A DNA stretch of 64,000 nucleotides from Vibrio alfacsensis. Its GTDB lineage: Bacteria > Pseudomonadota > Gammaproteobacteria > Enterobacterales > Vibrionaceae. Each line of letters opens with the position of its first letter. Positions within the stretch are counted from its first letter, which is position 1. Position numbers and translations under genes: made by a program. The notes under the pieces are model-generated. The model made no database searches. It was not told the DNA's origin and saw only the letters and a list, made by a program, of their open reading frames with translations. The stretch spans positions 2,480,001 through 2,544,000 of the forward strand of contig NZ_CP032093.1 of NCBI RefSeq assembly GCF_003544875.1, written 5' to 3'. Positions 1 through 9,605 of the stretch are shown here, one piece after another.

Positions 1-130
1 AATCGATTGTATAAATATGCAACAATACGAAAACAAAGGCACAATTCATAACCTATCTAACATATTTATAAAGCATTCTTGCCTAAAATCAGTACATACC
101 GTCGCTAAATTGAGAGTTATTCACGTTTTG

Positions 131-1078
131 ATGCTGCTTCAACATGTGCCTTTCGGCTTAAGAATCCAAGATCAGACATTCGTTGATGTCGCTGATGTTG
201 TGCGAGGGAAGAATTGCGGCTGTATATGCCCTTCTTGCCACACACCACTGATTGCGAGACAAGGTGAAGAAAAGCAATGGCATTTTGCTCATGCGAGCCG
301 CAAGGTTGAAGGAACTGACAAAGAATGTGATTTTTCTTTTTTTGTTTCTGTGCGCATGATGGCGAGACAAGTGATAGAAACGGGTATATCTATTGTTCTT
401 CCTGAGTACAGGAGTTCTCTAACAAAACAAGCGAAAGGAAAGTGTTTCAAAGAAGATTTTTTGGTTGCTAAGTCATCCACCATCTTACTTGATAACGTCG
501 ATAAAGAAGTTTTATTTGAGAAATGTATTGTGGATGTAATGGGCAAAGTCGGTGAATTCATCTTTGTTATTTATTTCACCCACCCAAATCGTCCACTTCC
601 AAATGAATTGCTCACACCACATAACAGGCAATGCGGTGTGCTCGAAATCAAGCTGGATGATACACATCACCTATTTACACGCGATAAAGTGTCAGGGACT
701 CGGCAACTGGACAGACTAAAAGATTACCTTCAAAACGATGTCGAATCTAAAGTGTGGGTATTTCATCCGCGCTACGCTCAGTTGGAACAAGAAGCGACTG
801 AGCGATTATCCTTAAAGGCATCTCAGTACACACCACCACCTACTCCGAGCTTTCGTAATGACCAATATCGTCATCGCAACCAGAGGAATGTCAACCTTCA
901 CAACTCCGACTCATGGCAATCAACAACGAAAGCTGTCCCACCTACACCTATACCAAAACGTTCAGCTCAATTTGAGTGCATCATGTGTCAATGCCAGTGG
1001 CAAGTTACGCTACCTAGTACACCAATCTGCCCTAAATGCCATAGTCACCTATACGCAAGTGAGGTGTCATCAAGATAA
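131..1078 (+). CDS. CoiA-like nuclease-fold protein with zinc ribbons
   Basis: The protein is 315 aa from ATG 131; the frame stays open upstream to 17, but the conserved part begins just after this ATG. Near the N-terminus it has a CPSCH...WHFAHA arrangement, the zinc-finger-plus-His pattern seen at the front of competence protein CoiA and related predicted nucleases. A mixed alpha/beta middle follows, including an acidic GVLEIKLDD segment that could belong to a PD-(D/E)XK-like core. A Pro/Gln-rich linker then leads to a C-terminal zinc ribbon (CIMC ... CPKCH). The start choice is not backed by a strong ribosome-binding site. A role in DNA uptake or in processing incoming DNA is inferred from the family. 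It lies in the ssrA-bounded island, and the island context equally allows a defence or mobility role. Confidence 0.6.
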   Translation: MLLQHVPFGLRIQDQTFVDVADVVRGKNCGCICPSCHTPLIARQGEEKQWHFAHASRKVEGTDKECDFSFFVSVRMMARQVIETGISIVLPEYRSSLTKQAKGKCFKEDFLVAKSSTILLDNVDKEVLFEKCIVDVMGKVGEFIFVIYFTHPNRPLPNELLTPHNRQCGVLEIKLDDTHHLFTRDKVSGTRQLDRLKDYLQNDVESKVWVFHPRYAQLEQEATERLSLKASQYTPPPTPSFRNDQYRHRNQRNVNLHNSDSWQSTTKAVPPTPIPKRSAQFECIMCQCQWQVTLPSTPICPKCHSHLYASEVSSR

Positions 1079-1411
1079 GAACCACATCAAGCGTTCATTT
1101 TATTCTTCTGTTCATTTTTTATGAACAAACCAAAACCCACACAATGAGTAGCAAAGGTGTCATTAGGAGCAACTACGTCTCCCAACCAATCGCCGATGAC
1201 GTTCCCCTTTTGCGTACTCTGACTCTGGCACAAATACACGCATACCCTAAATCAATTTCATCTCAAAATGCCGATAATGAGATTAAATTGATTTAAAACG
1301 TAAAGATTGGCTATTTTTATCCTTAACATATATGGAGATAGCTAACCCTTAATCAGCAGGAGGTATACTGTACGCAATGACCACATTTACAAACTCAGCT
1401 AGGTGGAGAAA
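1079..1411. other. Intergenic region with inverted repeat
   Basis: No convincing gene was found here except a possible 12-residue leader ORF at 1377-1415. The stretch holds the inverted repeat described separately and an AGGAGG at 1358-1363 ahead of the leader ORF. Confidence 0.6.
1249..1294. repeat. 17-bp imperfect inverted repeat
   Basis: The arms are 1249-1265 (AAATCAATTTCATCTCA) and 1278-1294. The right arm reads as the reverse complement of the left with one mismatch. The loop is 12 bases. There is no T-run, so it is not a classic terminator; it could be an operator or a structured 5' element for the downstream metallophosphoesterase. Confidence 0.6.
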
Positions 1412-2197
1412 TTGAAATTTTACGCAGTATCTGATTTGCACTTGGATTTACACGGTATCCATCGGAGCTTTTGGCATAACTTCGATAATGACGCTGTTTT
1501 GATTATTGCGGGTGACACCGCCAATGCGCTCAATGGCATTTCGTATGTAAAAAATGTTCTTTGCTCTTACTTTAAAGCCGTTGTCCTCATTGCAGGGAAC
1601 CATGAGTGGTACGGTAATAAAAATAAATCTTATCGTTCTGGTTATCTACACAAACAAGTTTCAATAAACTCCGAAAACGGTATTGATGTTCAGGCATACT
1701 CCCCAATAGCAAAGCTTAAGGCGCACAGTGAAACAACTGCGAACTTGTTTTTTCTGGATAATGAATCAATTGATTTAAATGGATGTACCATCTATGGCGG
1801 CACTCTTTGGTTTCCTATCCACACATACTCGCCTGAACTAATAGATGCGTACTCAGAACTGATGAATGATACAAAGTACATCAGCCATCAAATGATTGAA
1901 GAGCAGCACAAGGCATTCATTAACAACTTTCCAAGGAAAGTTGATATAGCGATATCTCATCATCTTCCATCAAAAGAGGCTTTTGCTGTCGAACAAAATG
2001 CCAACAGCGATTATGCTCCGTACTACCAAGCTGGTTTGAGTGACGAACTGATCTCTAAAGCACGATACTGGATTGCAGGTCATCAACACGATCCAGTAGA
2101 AAAGATCATTGCTGGCAGCACCACTTTCATTTGTAATCCAAAAGGCTCTATCCCACTCAAGTCAGGAGGCTTGAAGATCAAGGCATACTACCTTTAA
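1412..2197 (+). CDS. Metallophosphoesterase, calcineurin-like family
   Basis: The protein is 261 aa with the ordered metallophosphoesterase motifs: SDLHLD at the N-terminus, AGDT, AGNHEW, SHH and a C-terminal GHQHD. These are the residues that bind the two metal ions in this phosphohydrolase fold. The substrate cannot be told from sequence; small members of this type act on cyclic or dinucleotides, nucleic acids or phosphoproteins. TTG 1412 is preferred as start because AGGTGGAG at 1401-1408 is correctly spaced and the protein then begins MKFYAVSDLHLD, which is the usual form; GTG 1403 is the alternative. The gene lies in the ssrA-bounded island between the CoiA-like gene and an AAA ATPase gene. 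A possible 12-residue leader ORF (1377-1415) overlaps the start as TTGA, which would allow translational coupling. Confidence 0.8.
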   Translation: MKFYAVSDLHLDLHGIHRSFWHNFDNDAVLIIAGDTANALNGISYVKNVLCSYFKAVVLIAGNHEWYGNKNKSYRSGYLHKQVSINSENGIDVQAYSPIAKLKAHSETTANLFFLDNESIDLNGCTIYGGTLWFPIHTYSPELIDAYSELMNDTKYISHQMIEEQHKAFINNFPRKVDIAISHHLPSKEAFAVEQNANSDYAPYYQAGLSDELISKARYWIAGHQHDPVEKIIAGSTTFICNPKGSIPLKSGGLKIKAYYL

Positions 2198-2600
2198 AGG
2201 AAAATGTTTTATTTGATTTATGAAAGCCTTTGGCTTTCACATCCCAACCATTCTTTGTTTATTCATTGATTACCTCCATTTAATTTTAACGCCATATAAA
2301 AGTGAACAATTACAATTAATTAGCTGCAATTATCAATCTTTGTTGAGCCAGCCCTGCTTTTGCTAAAGACTAGCTTGTCCAGATTGACATTTGCTTATAC
2401 TAAGTATGAAGCACTCACCATATACTCATTACTGCGCCTCGCTCCCCACATAATCATACGCACACCAAAATGCACTTTTACGCGCATTAAAATGTAAGAT
2501 AAAACATTTTTATGCGCATTAAAATGTTTAAGCTTGCATTTTATCGCGCATTTTATGTAATAAACATCGAACATGAAATCGCTATCACTAAGGTGGCTAG
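2198..2600. other. AT-rich intergenic region with palindromic repeats
   Basis: No gene was found here. The right half (2465-2560) is built from repeated copies, in both orientations, of a motif close to GCGCATTAAAATGT, described as a separate feature. Confidence 0.6.
2482..2528. promoter_or_regulatory. Repeated palindromic operator-like motif
   Basis: GCGCATTAAAATGT occurs exactly at 2482-2495 and 2514-2527, 32 bp apart (about three helical turns). The second copy is half of a 26-bp palindrome at 2503-2528 with one mismatched pair, centred on TGCGCA. Related half-sites continue to about 2558 (GCGCATTTTATG). The position, 70 to 120 bp before the ATPase start, suggests a regulator-binding array. 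No regulator gene is adjacent. Confidence 0.45.
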
Positions 2601-3932
2601 ATGAAACGAACACTGCTTGAAAACCTACTCACCTGGAAAGGCAAGCCAACCAGGAAGCCTCTACTGATTGACGGAGCTAGACAAACTGGCAAAACATTCT
2701 TATTGCAGGAGCTATTAGGAAGTACATTCGAAAATGTCCTAAGGATCGATTTTTTAGAGAGTCCTGAGTTAATGGAAGCTTTTGCTGGATCTTTAAATCC
2801 TGATGACATCATCACCAATATTGAACTCTTAACAGGGCAAACCTTCGAACCATCTACAGATCTACTTATTTTAGATGAGATTGGTGAGTGTCCTAGAGCG
2901 GTTACCGCACTTAAATACTTTGCAGAAAAGGCTCCCAAAGCTTATGTTGCTGCAAGTGGTTCCAATATTGGATTGCTCACCTCCTTCCCTGTTGGAAAAG
3001 TTGAACAGCACAACTTAAGGCCACTGACTTTCAGGGAGTTTTTGTGGGCATCTGGAGAGAAAGCTCTTCAAAAAGCGTTTGACCAAAAGCTGAGTTCTTC
3101 TGCGGCTCATTCCAAGTTAATCGAATTGCTAACTGATTATTACTTCGTTGGCGGCATGCCTGAAGCCGTAAACTCATGGTTCGCAAACTCTCAACTCAGT
3201 ATCATTGACCGAATTGAAGCCGTCTCTGAAGTCCATCGAAACTTAATTGAGGGCTACATGCGTGATTTCGGAAAATACTCTGGAAAAGTAGATGCGCAAC
3301 TCATCGAGTCTGTATTTAGAAGCATCCCAGCCCAGTTATCTTCGGTATTCGATGACTCCGTTAAACGGTTCAAATTCAAAGGCGTTCACGAACGCAAATC
3401 TCGATATGCTGAATATGAAAGTGCGATCACATGGCTTCACAAGTGTCGACTTGCGCTAAAGAATCATCCTATTGAAGGACAACCTCGTTCTCCTTTAGCT
3501 GCTTATCAGAAGGAAAATGCAGTTAAATTATTTCTATTTGATGTAGGCCTGTTGAACCATATGCTCGGCACGGGTTACCGTGAAATCAAACAGCAAGGCT
3601 ATGAATACAAGGGATATGTCGCAGAAAACTATGTTCAACAGGAAATCGCCGCACTAGGTATTGAACCAAGTTTCTCTTGGGGAGACGCAAGGGCTGAGAT
3701 AGAGTTCATCATCGCTGATGACCTAGGCCGTATTGTGCCTGTAGAAGTAAAGAGCGGTAAGCGAACCCGAGCAAAATCATTGCAGTCTTACATCGAAAAG
3801 TGCAAGCCCCACAAGACGATCAAACTTACAGGCACTCAAGGCTCTCCAGCAACAGAGAAAGAGCACATAGTGATGCCACTTTACTACACTGAATACTTAC
3901 TTGATCACCTAAGAGATCTAGATAAAAGCTAA
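2601..3932 (+). CDS. AAA ATPase with DUF4143 domain
   Basis: The protein is 443 aa. The N-terminal half is an AAA_14-type P-loop ATPase: Walker A GARQTGKTFL at about residues 25-34, Walker B LLILDEIGE at about 88-96, then a sensor-like ASGSNIG. The C-terminal half matches the DUF4143 layout and ends in a segment with a restriction-endonuclease-like core (AEIEFIIADD...VPVEVKSGK), where the EVK is the family's typical putative catalytic motif. AGGTGG precedes ATG 2601. Proteins of this kind are common in bacteria and archaea, often in variable regions, and their biological role is not settled. The location, as the last gene before the ssrA 3' repeat, marks it as island cargo. It could act in DNA processing or defence, but nothing here proves that. 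Confidence 0.85.
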   Translation: MKRTLLENLLTWKGKPTRKPLLIDGARQTGKTFLLQELLGSTFENVLRIDFLESPELMEAFAGSLNPDDIITNIELLTGQTFEPSTDLLILDEIGECPRAVTALKYFAEKAPKAYVAASGSNIGLLTSFPVGKVEQHNLRPLTFREFLWASGEKALQKAFDQKLSSSAAHSKLIELLTDYYFVGGMPEAVNSWFANSQLSIIDRIEAVSEVHRNLIEGYMRDFGKYSGKVDAQLIESVFRSIPAQLSSVFDDSVKRFKFKGVHERKSRYAEYESAITWLHKCRLALKNHPIEGQPRSPLAAYQKENAVKLFLFDVGLLNHMLGTGYREIKQQGYEYKGYVAENYVQQEIAALGIEPSFSWGDARAEIEFIIADDLGRIVPVEVKSGKRTRAKSLQSYIEKCKPHKTIKLTGTQGSPATEKEHIVMPLYYTEYLLDHLRDLDKS

Positions 3933-4280
3933 GTGAGTAAGAACATACTCATTAATACCGAAGAATCCATGATATGGGCAATATTTGGCTCATATCATTT
4001 AAACAAAGTGTTCAAACCTTTGGGTCTAAGAGTTGGTCTGATACTGTCCTCATCTAGTATGCTAAACTCATTGCTCGACAGTAATAAATCACCTGTTGAT
4101 GAATAACCATTACATGTAGTTTTAAGATTATTTTGCTATGATTAACACTGGCTTTAATAGCAAAAGTTATATTTGGACGGGGTTCAGTTCCTTTGCAGTA
4201 GGAAATTGATGTAACATTTGATGCTACACCAAATTGGTAACACTAAGCTAATTACCTGAATTTTAAAATATTGACACATT
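3933..4280. other. Intergenic region at island end
   Basis: No gene was found between the ATPase and the ssrA repeat. The sequence is AT-rich and does not match the body of tmRNA; only the 3' terminal piece that follows does. Confidence 0.6.
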
Positions 4281-4305
4281 GGTTCAACTCCCGCCAGCTC
4301 CACCA
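4281..4305 (+). other. ssrA (tmRNA) 3'-end fragment, probable att site
   Basis: The 25 bases from GGTTCAACTC through GCCAGCTCCACCA match the T-arm, acceptor strand and CCA end of bacterial tmRNA. The preceding several hundred bases are not tmRNA, so this is only the 3' end. ssrA is an established integration site for tyrosine-recombinase islands in Vibrio, which leave an intact gene at one end and a short 3' copy at the other. From the orientation, the island occupies the left side and the intact ssrA should lie beyond the left edge of the window. Confidence 0.8.
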
Positions 4306-4313
4306 AACGTTTG

Positions 4314-4345
4314 AAAGGCCGCTAACTCTCGGGTTAGCGGCCTTT
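4314..4345 (+). terminator. Rho-independent terminator after ssrA fragment
   Basis: A perfect 13-bp stem AAAGGCCGCTAAC / GTTAGCGGCCTTT with a 6-base loop is followed by T-rich sequence. It is very likely the native terminator of ssrA, left beside the recombined 3' end. Confidence 0.85.
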
Positions 4346-4585
4346 TGTCTGCACCATACCCACTCTCACCAAAACCTGCAATAACTTACCTTTGACCCAA
4401 CACATTCTTGGACAAAAGTGAGCGACACAATTTAGTAAATTAGTTATGGATTAGATAAAGTATTGCGATCATTCTTGCGTTAATACCAAAAGCACAGGAA
4501 CTGATCTACGTCACGGCTTTTTAGGTGAGAAGCATAAGAATGCAACTGATTGCAACTATGCGTTAAATTATAATTGAGCTAAAAA

Positions 4586-6798
4586 ATGATTAAAACCATA
4601 ACGTTAAAAGGTGTAGCTAGTTACTCACCAACTTCGCCAGTGGTTATTCAAACTGACAACAAGAAGATAAACCTGCTCTATGGTCTAAATGGTTCAGGTA
4701 AGTCTACAATAGGCAAATTTTTACATTCTCCTTCACTACCAGAATACCGAAACTGTTCCATTCAGCCCAGTGAGTTGGAAGAAGATATCTTGGTTTACAA
4801 TCAAGAGTTTATACGTAGCAACTTCTATGAAATTCCCGACTTTCAGGGTGTTTTCACTCTGAGCGAAGAAAACAAAGAAGCCGAACAAGCAATTGAAGAA
4901 GCAACACAGAATACAGCTCACCTAAGTCAAAACATCGAGGTTTCCAAAACAAAGAAAAGTCGCAAAAAAAGTGACATAGAGAATGAAGAGACTTCGCTAA
5001 AGGAATCTGTCTGGAAAGCAAAAACCACATATGAAAATGGTGCACTAGATTTTTGCCTAGATGGCTTACGGAGAAACAAACTTGGCTTTCTAAACAAGGT
5101 CAGATCAAGTAGTGGAAATGTCACATCTACAATTGAATCACTGCAAAAGAGGCTCGTGAGTTATCTGGACAAGACGCTAGTCTACTTCCGAGCGTTCCCA
5201 TGATTAACCTTGATGTCAGTAGCTTCGAAAATGATCCGATTTTGGATCAAGTTATCGTGGGATCTAAGGACTCATATCTATCTGATTTAGTCGAACAACT
5301 GGGCAATTCTGACTGGGTAAAGTCAGGTCTGGACTACATGAAACCCGATAATCCGTGTCCTTTCTGCCAGCAAGAGTTAAGCTCATCGATTACTGAAGCG
5401 ATCAATCAACTATTTGACGAGACATACTCCAAAAAAGTCAGCCAGATAGAAGGGTTATCTAGCAGCTACAGAGCTTTAGTTGAGGATATTGAGAGCAAGT
5501 TATCGGCTCCAGCATACACTTTTGAAGACGATGTGATTACATATGGCTTCGTAGATAAGAGAGAGCTACTCCTTGAAAAGTTATCAGCCAACTTGTCTCA
5601 AATTGACCTTAAAATCAGAAATCCTAGTACGGTAGTTACGCTTACCGATACGAGCGCTCTAGTGGCAGATGTTAATACTGCAATAGCCGAAATACAAAGA
5701 GACATAGATCTATTCAACGATAAGATCAGAAACAAGAAAAGCCATTTGGATCGAATAGCTTCGGAGTTTTGGATGATCCTGAATGGGCAGTTTAGTGCCC
5801 TTATCGCAGCTTCAGATGAAAAGGTTAACGACTTCAAGATGAAGTAAAACAAATATCCGATGAAATCAAGCTGTTTCATAACCAAAAGATTACTCAAACA
5901 AATATCATCACTGAAAATCAGAAAAAATAACTAACATTGATTCATCGATAAACAATATCAATCAACAACTTGCTGAGCTAGGCATACACAGTTTTAAAAT
6001 TGTTAAAGCAGCAGACGATCAGCAACGTTACAAAATTGCCCGTCCTACAGGTGAAAGTGTTGACGTATATAACACCCTTAGTGAAGGAGAAAAAACACTC
6101 ATTAGCTTCCTTTACTTCCTAGAGTGTGCTTCAGGTTCAACAAACGAATCCTCTCCTGTTTTGCTGAACAACCGAATCGTTGTAATTGATGATCCTATTT
6201 CTAGCTTGTCACACAACTACGTCTATGACATTGCAGCCCTGATACATCACAAAGTCTTTAGCGAAAACTTCAAACAAGTTTTCCTATTGACACATAACCT
6301 ATTCTTTTTCCACGAATTACTGATGCTCAAGAACGCATCTAACAAATGTCCTGCTGGATATAAACTGTTTAGGGTTGCCAAATCGCAGTTTAGCCTCGTT
6401 CATGATTTAAAGAGAGATGAACTTCAAAATGATTACCAGATGTATTGGCAAGTCGTCAAAGACAGCACTTCTAATCCAAGCTACGCACACATGCTACCTA
6501 ACGCGATGAGAAATATACTGGAGCACTACTTCAATTTTGTTCATAAAAAGAGTCACTAAAGCAAACATTGGAGCAATTAGGGCAAACGGAGTCAGATTTT
6601 AAACCTCTATTTAGGTACATAAATAGGGAGTCCCATTCTGATTCGATTAACCTAGTTGACTTTGAAAGGATCAATGCTGAAAGATACATTGAAAAATTCA
6701 AACAGATATTTGTAGAAACTAGTTTCGAAGAGCACTACAACAGCATGATGGGGATTGAAAGCACGGCTGAGGTTGTCGCAGAAGCAGAACCTGCTTAA
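4586..6798 (+). pseudogene. rloC: RloC-like zinc-hook ATPase/anticodon nuclease, four frameshifts
   Basis: Four pieces of one protein lie in successive frames. Adding one A to each of the A-runs at 5145-5148, 5836-5837, 5922-5927 and 6545-6549 gives one open frame of about 738 aa. It starts with a Walker A (GLNGSGKST, residues 33-41), then has a long charged coiled-coil-like stretch split by CPFC (about 258-261), and ends with Walker B VVIDDPISSLS and an LTHN switch. This is the layout of AAA_13 proteins. The last hundred residues carry R-x3-E (about 643/647) and a later RESH His about 42 residues on, resembling the Arg-Glu-His triad of the PrrC and RloC anticodon nucleases. An ABC-type head, zinc hook and C-terminal nuclease in about 740 aa fit RloC, which cuts tRNA during DNA-damage or phage stress. 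The assignment is moderate; a plain AAA_13 ATPase is the alternative. The restriction-modification locus nearby suits a back-up defence. The frameshifts may be sequencing errors. Confidence 0.6.
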
Positions 6799-6827
6799 TT
6801 GAGGTTGGATGGGGCTACCGATGACAC

Positions 6828-6926
6828 TTATCGTCTAGGGAGTGAGCGGAGATGTTGACAAACATCTTCCCATTTTCCTAGGCGATAGCGTTGATATTTT
6901 CTAACGTTGACCACTTTAGGTTTCAT
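6828..6926 (-). CDS. Small basic 32-aa protein, phage-like remnant
   Basis: The frame runs from ATG 6926 to TAA 6828. The product begins MKPKVVNVRKYQRYRLGKW and ends HLRSLPRR, strongly basic. It starts one base after the stop of the frame before it, an arrangement typical of compact phage genomes. It resembles short basic proteins of Vibrio filamentous phages from memory only, so this origin is a guess. There is no functional prediction. Confidence 0.3.
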   Translation of the reverse strand: MKPKVVNVRKYQRYRLGKWEDVCQHLRSLPRR

Positions 6927-6927
6927 G

Positions 6928-7050
6928 TTAGCCACCTCGCATATCTGCGACAGTGATAGTCACTGACAACTCTTGCAAACCATTTACAAGCTGTAACTGT
7001 TGCATTTGCTGTTGGTAGTAGGCGGTAGCCCCAGCACATTTATAGCAAAT
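6928..7050 (-). pseudogene. C-terminal remnant of a Gln-rich zinc-ribbon-like protein
   Basis: A 40-codon open segment without a start near its beginning carries CYKCAG, then YYQQQMQQLQL and ends VTVADMRGG. It stops at 6928, immediately before the 32-aa frame. An in-frame TGA lies just upstream, so at best this is the tail of a lost gene. Its spacing to the next frame is the only support that the pair was once real. Confidence 0.25.
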
Positions 7051-7393
7051 TCAGATATTTATATCCACAACAAAATGAATGCACGGTATCAGCTTTTCTG
7101 TTGTGAAACCATAAATTATCGTAAGGCAAAAACGCTAAGCCAAAAGTATGGAAAAACTCTATATACGTGGCCAGTTTTAGTGAATCACTACAAGATGTCT
7201 AGAATAGCTTGACCAGAATAGAGGCCCATAACCGGCTTAAGGTTTTAGCTTAGGTTTATCTTGGTGGGGAGAGGGGTGTCTTGATTCTAAAAGCCAACCA
7301 GATTTCAGCGTGGTCTGATAGATATCTACTGAAGAAAGACAAAGAGTAGACGTGATTGTGAAGCTCTAATATCGGTCTTTAACATGATAAAAA

Positions 7394-7426
7394 CGAGTAA
7401 CCAAATGAAATGGTTCTCGCTTTTTT
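7394..7426. terminator. Hairpin with flanking A- and T-runs
   Basis: CGAGTAACCA / TGGTTCTCG pair with a one-base bulge around AATGAAA. A-rich sequence lies on the left and TTTTTT on the right, so it could end transcription from either side, including the DUF1456 gene read leftward. Confidence 0.55.
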
Positions 7427-7458
7427 AATCAATTGCCACGTTCGATTCGAGATAAAAA

Positions 7459-7942
7459 TTACCCCGTAAACTCTTCAGAATCGGGACGATTGGTAAACTG
7501 CACACCATTTAAGAAGTCGCACAGCAGTTGGTCTTCACACTGTTTGTAGTTTTTGTTGTTTGGCTTGCGGAAATACGCACCAATTTCGTATTTACTTAAA
7601 CTAATACCAACCACTTCTAATACGTCCAACACATCTTCTGCTTTCATGTCTAGCGCAATGCGCAGCTTCATGAGAATCATGTTGTTGGTCAACGCGACTT
7701 CTGGTTTAGGTTGCTCGCCGTCTTTTTTGCCTCGCTTGAGGTTAATAAAGCCATTTAAGAATACCGCTAACTCTTGATCCTTCATCTTAACGCTAGATTT
7801 GTCGCTTTCATCTTTTAACCAGTTTGCCACTTTATCGTGAGCCACAGTAACTTCGGCCTGCCCGAAAGCTTTCATTATCTGTGCGTTTTTAAGGTTTAAC
7901 GCGTGTTGGATACGACGTAAAATTTCGTTGTTAGTTTCTAGG
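7459..7942 (-). pseudogene. DUF1456 (YehS-like) protein, 5' end lost at IS3 insertion
   Basis: The reading frame encodes two DUF1456-type repeats: NNEILRRIQHAL...ANWLKDE...FLNGFINLKRG and NNMILMKLRIAL...GAYFRKP...CDFLNGV. DUF1456 proteins are usually about 150-160 aa and start M-x-NN-x-IL, so only the first two or three codons are missing. The frame runs into the IS end at 7943 as CTA-GAA-ACT-AAC-AAC with no start codon, and joining the sequence across the IS gives an in-frame TAG instead of a start. A shortened product from ATG 7875 is possible. The function of the family is unknown. The gene may be original chromosomal DNA left of the restriction-modification locus. Confidence 0.75.
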
Positions 7943-7950
7943 TGTAGTGG

Positions 7951-8853
<903 letters not shown>

Positions 8854-9181
8854 TAGAATAGACTTCTCTCGCTCCAAACGGCTAATGCGGGCTTCAAGCT
8901 CTTGAATTTTTTGCTGCTCAGGCGTCAATGCTTTAGAAGTAGGAGTTATCCCGTTACGCTCAGATTTTAACTGCTCAACCCAACGGCGTAAGACAGTTTG
9001 TCCCACATCAACAGCTCTACTCGCTTCTAAAACAGTGTAATTTTGGTCAAGCACTAAGCTTGCAGCTTCTTGCTTGAACTCTGGACTAAATGTACGACGA
9101 ACTCTGGTCATAAAACACCTCTCTTGGGGTGGTAACTGTACCACCTAAAATGGTGTCCGGCTTTATTAGACCACTACAAGG

Positions 9182-9605
9182 GATTCCTAAAATGAGTTCT
9201 AAGGGTGAATAAAAATCCATCAATTACATGCGATCTGTGGGTGTCTTTATTCAATAGCGTAGTTGACGGTGACTCTAACAAAGAACACGTTTCTTCGATA
9301 GGTTAAAAAATGGAAATAAGACGGCCTATTCGAACTAGTTGGCGAAGTTGGTAATACCCCACGAATCAACATCCCTCTTCCCAAATTAGCATTACTTAAT
9401 GAACCCAACGTAAGTCCGAATATCTAGCTATAGTTAAAACCAAGCCAACTATAGTTGATACTATGTTTTTTGTATTAAAACACCGCCCAAACCGTACGAA
9501 AAACAAACAAGACAGCCCATTTTAGCATGTATCAAAAATTAAATTGACAGTATCCACTATAATTGAAATTATAAAACTATAGTTATAGTTTGGAGTCATA
9601 ACGTA
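9182..9605. other. Leader region of the restriction-modification locus
   Basis: No gene was found here. The right half carries repeated ACTATAGT palindromes and a probable promoter for the HNH endonuclease, described separately. The left part shows nothing recognisable and does not supply the lost start of the DUF1456 gene. Confidence 0.6.
9428..9590 (+). promoter_or_regulatory. Promoter with three ACTATAGT palindromes before the endonuclease gene
   Basis: The 12-bp perfect palindrome CAACTATAGTTG lies at 9446-9457, a related CTATAGTT at 9428-9435, and AACTATAGTT at 9575-9584 running into ATAGTT at 9585-9590. A good sigma-70-like promoter, TTGACA (9544-9549), 17 bp, AATTAT (9567-9572), would start transcription on the last palindrome. 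Repeated dyads at the promoter of a restriction gene are typical of controller-protein operators. No controller gene is seen between 9178 and 14056, so the factor that binds is unknown. Confidence 0.5.

Larger units (their letters stand above)
6799..7458. other. Gene-poor stretch with phage-like remnants
   Basis: It holds two very short reverse-strand reading frames (next entries) and a terminator near its right end. Nothing else recognisable was found. Confidence 0.5.

Noticed and set aside
3960..4305. Complete tmRNA gene
   Set aside because: Only the last 25 bases match; no tmRNA 5' end or tag reading frame lies upstream.
7000..7212. 70-aa forward reading frame left of DUF1456
   Set aside because: It has no ribosome-binding site, no recognisable motif and overlaps the better-supported reverse phage-like remnant.
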